DNA from: JAPLKX01 sp035530195
GTDB taxonomy: Bacteria; Hydrogenedentota; Hydrogenedentia; Hydrogenedentales; SLHB01
Assembly (NCBI GenBank): GCA_035530195.1
Contig: DATKVG010000195.1
Coordinates: forward strand, 1-15,365
Direction: 5' to 3'
Length of the DNA: 15,365 bases
Below, one piece after another: positions 14,290 through 15,365 of this stretch (position 1 is its first letter; each line of letters opens with the position of its first letter). A model generated the notes under the pieces. It saw nothing but the letters and a program-made list of their open reading frames with translations. It was not told the origin of the DNA and searched no databases. Made by a program: the position numbers and the translations under genes.

Positions 14290-14885
14290 GTTTCTCCCGT
14301 CGGTTTTGCTTTTGGGTTATCGCGAATATACGCGTTTATGCGCTCCAATTGCTCAGGGCTACGCACGATATGGTCAAACGACTCCTTCTGCCAAAGCGCC
14401 CCGCCCCGCCCAACAATGGCGTTGATCCTGTTCGCCGAATACGATTTCCATGTGTGCAAGATGCCGGACAAGTCGAAGCCCGGCTGGGGCGTTACCACCG
14501 CATGCACATGATTGGGCATCACCACGTGCGCCCCAAGGTCATATCGTTGTCCGTCGAAATGCCGCAATACACCGTGCAGGAATTCCGCGACAGGACGTTT
14601 GCCCAGCACACACGCGCCATATCCCGCATCCAACCAGCGGTGGAATTGTTCCGGAAACAAGTGCCAGAACTCACGCACCTGCTCGGGTGTATGCGGAGCC
14701 GGATTGCGCTTCAGCCAAAGAGCCTTCTCCTCCTGCCACTGCCGCAGCTTGTCCTGGGGGATCGAGTCTGCCAGGCGGAACGTGACGAAATACCCAACGC
14801 CTTCTTGACGCCAATGCGGCAGATTCCCCGACAAATGCCTGACGGGCTGTGAAGGGTCGAAGAAAAAGAATTCGATATCCCCCAT
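14286..14885 (-). CDS. REP-associated tyrosine transposase (RAYT, Y1 HUH superfamily)
   Basis: A 199-residue single-strand nuclease of the IS200/IS605-related Y1 family. The opening strand GYFVTFRLAD (31-40) leads to the HUH motif MPNHVHAVV (H126, H128; metal ligands) and WKSYSANRIN (146-155). LWQKESFDHIVRS (164-176) is followed by the catalytic Tyr186 in AYIRDNP. These are the diagnostic RAYT blocks and all are intact. RAYTs cut and move REP palindromes; REPs with the expected GTAG head lie on both sides. The frame is open to an ATG at 14924. I choose the ATG at 14885 because GGGGGAAAG precedes it at a suitable distance and the family usually starts near here. The stop TAG is part of the flanking REP. 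Confidence 0.92.
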   Translation of the reverse strand: MGDIEFFFFDPSQPVRHLSGNLPHWRQEGVGYFVTFRLADSIPQDKLRQWQEEKALWLKRNPAPHTPEQVREFWHLFPEQFHRWLDAGYGACVLGKRPVAEFLHGVLRHFDGQRYDLGAHVVMPNHVHAVVTPQPGFDLSGILHTWKSYSANRINAIVGRGGALWQKESFDHIVRSPEQLERINAYIRDNPKAKPTGET

Positions 14886-14980
14886 CGTCTTTCCCCCGTT
14901 GTGGCCTGCTGCCATTCCGCACACACAACAATACTCAAACGCAAAAAAAACTTCTAGCCTCTCTCTTACACGATCAAAAC

Positions 14981-15006
14981 GTAGAAGAGGCTTCCAGCCT
15001 CTTTTC
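14981..15006 (+). repeat. REP palindrome, forward, copy 3
   Basis: It has the same sequence as the two forward REPs in the left repeat: GTAG head, 8-bp stem AAGAGGCT/AGCCTCTT, 3-nt loop. Confidence 0.82.
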
Positions 15007-15111
15007 TTCAGCTTCCGTCTTTTCTTCAGCTTCCGTCTTCTCTTCAGCTTTCCTCTCTTCTCCGGCTCTTCTCTTCAGCTCACTCTCTCCCTACTCTACG
15101 CCCAAACCCAA

Positions 15112-15137
15112 GAACGCGGCAAGGATGCCGCGTCTAC
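15112..15137 (-). repeat. REP palindrome, inverted type, copy 2
   Basis: It has the same sequence as 14264-14289, with arms 15114-15121 and 15126-15133 and a GTAG head on the minus strand at the outer edge. It marks the right end of the duplicated region. Confidence 0.82.
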
Positions 15138-15365
15138 CTTGCCTTTCCCCACGTGCACCAACCCACCACAATGATGATTGCCTTTGACGGGTAGTGGCAA
15201 TTCAGGGCAATTCAGCGCCAATTCAAGGACAGACCATGAAATGAACCGCCCCAAGCCGAGCATCGGCTCTCTAGGTAATCTGCCACACTTTCCGCCTGTA
15301 GAAAACCCTTGACAACACCCCCCGAAATCGTCGGGAAAATGCACACACGAAAATAAATATTTTTC
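15138..15365. other. No supported gene; short 10-bp repeats and AT-rich end
   Basis: This stretch holds three near-copies of GGCAATTCAG (about 15196-15225) and a lone TTGACA at 15309 with no convincing partner -10. A weak CCCGA/TCGGG hairpin (15322-15336) and an AT-rich tail from 15349 complete it. A short minus-strand frame here runs into the REP and lacks protein-like composition. It may be the upstream region of a gene outside the window. Confidence 0.5.

Larger units (their letters stand above)
14081..15137. mobile_element. REP-RAYT-REP unit: transposase gene between ~205-bp direct repeats
   Basis: The left repeat 14081-14289 and the right repeat 14936-15137 start with the same CAAACGCAAAAAAA sequence and end with the same GATGCCGCGTCTAC. 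Between them is one RAYT gene on the minus strand. Both repeats carry GTAG-headed palindromes in opposite orientations, the BIME/REPIN arrangement associated with RAYTs. The unit begins 26 bp after the stop of the sigma-54 activator gene. Confidence 0.8.
14936..15137. repeat. Right direct repeat with REP array
   Basis: It matches the left copy at both ends. It contains one forward REP (14981), a longer pyrimidine-rich tract with repeated TCTTCAGCTTCCG units (15002-15095), and one inverted REP (15112). Confidence 0.88.

Noticed and set aside
14849..15187. Plus-strand frame giving a Ser/Phe/Ala repeat peptide
   Set aside because: It is a translation of the pyrimidine-rich tract of the REP region, not a gene.
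15096..15344. Minus-strand frame of 82 codons at the right end
   Set aside because: It runs through the inverted REP, lacks a ribosome site, and has no protein-like pattern.

Overview
This is a high-GC chromosomal segment from a Gram-negative-type bacterium. It carries Sec signal peptides, a LolA-like periplasmic protein, a sigma-54 activator, and ATG starts with AGGAG-type ribosome sites. Gene content, REP/RAYT elements and short-period tandem repeats between genes suggest an uncultured lineage of the Planctomycetota or Hydrogenedentota kind. That placement is inference; no rRNA or marker gene is present.

Left half (1-7704), all genes on the minus strand. Reading in transcription order from the right: a four-helix membrane protein of unknown function (6733-7704); a 953-residue FAD-linked oxidase fused to a 4Fe-4S/CCG module (3745-6606); a membrane-anchored EEP phosphodiesterase resembling neutral sphingomyelinase (2659-3666); a secreted LolA-like protein (1676-2410); and a uronate isomerase-family amidohydrolase (358-1602). 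This last gene runs into three identical tandem 75-bp units (1-225), each of which is an intrinsic terminator on the minus strand. A 29-bp-arm hairpin (2533-2598) separates the phosphodiesterase from the LolA-like gene. Apart from the oxidase-phosphodiesterase pair, no shared pathway is evident.

Right half (7917-14055), plus strand. A divergent intergenic region with candidate sigma-70 promoters in both directions drives a tightly overlapping four-gene operon: a large TPR protein with one membrane helix, a FlgN-like small helical protein, a soluble PAS histidine kinase, and an NtrC-type sigma-54 activator. The kinase/activator pair has the architecture of FlrB/FlrC (FleS/FleR), the two-component system that controls late flagellar genes. 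The disordered cytoplasmic tail of the TPR protein carries five regularly spaced motifs like the FliM/FliN N-terminal 'SQxEIDALL' peptide. I infer a flagellar or chemotaxis role for the operon.

Right end (14056-15365). A RAYT (REP-associated tyrosine transposase) gene lies between two ~205-bp direct repeats. These contain palindromic REPs headed by GTAG in opposite orientations. The RAYT stop codon lies inside the GTAG of one REP. The final ~230 bp contain no gene I can support.

A degenerate 9-bp tandem repeat (consensus near ATYCGnCCS) recurs in three intergenic spots (226-270, 1627-1669, 7783-7821). The most interesting signals are the multi-motif TPR scaffold next to FlgN/FlrBC-like genes, the REP-RAYT-REP unit, the triplicated terminator, and the 9-bp repeat family.
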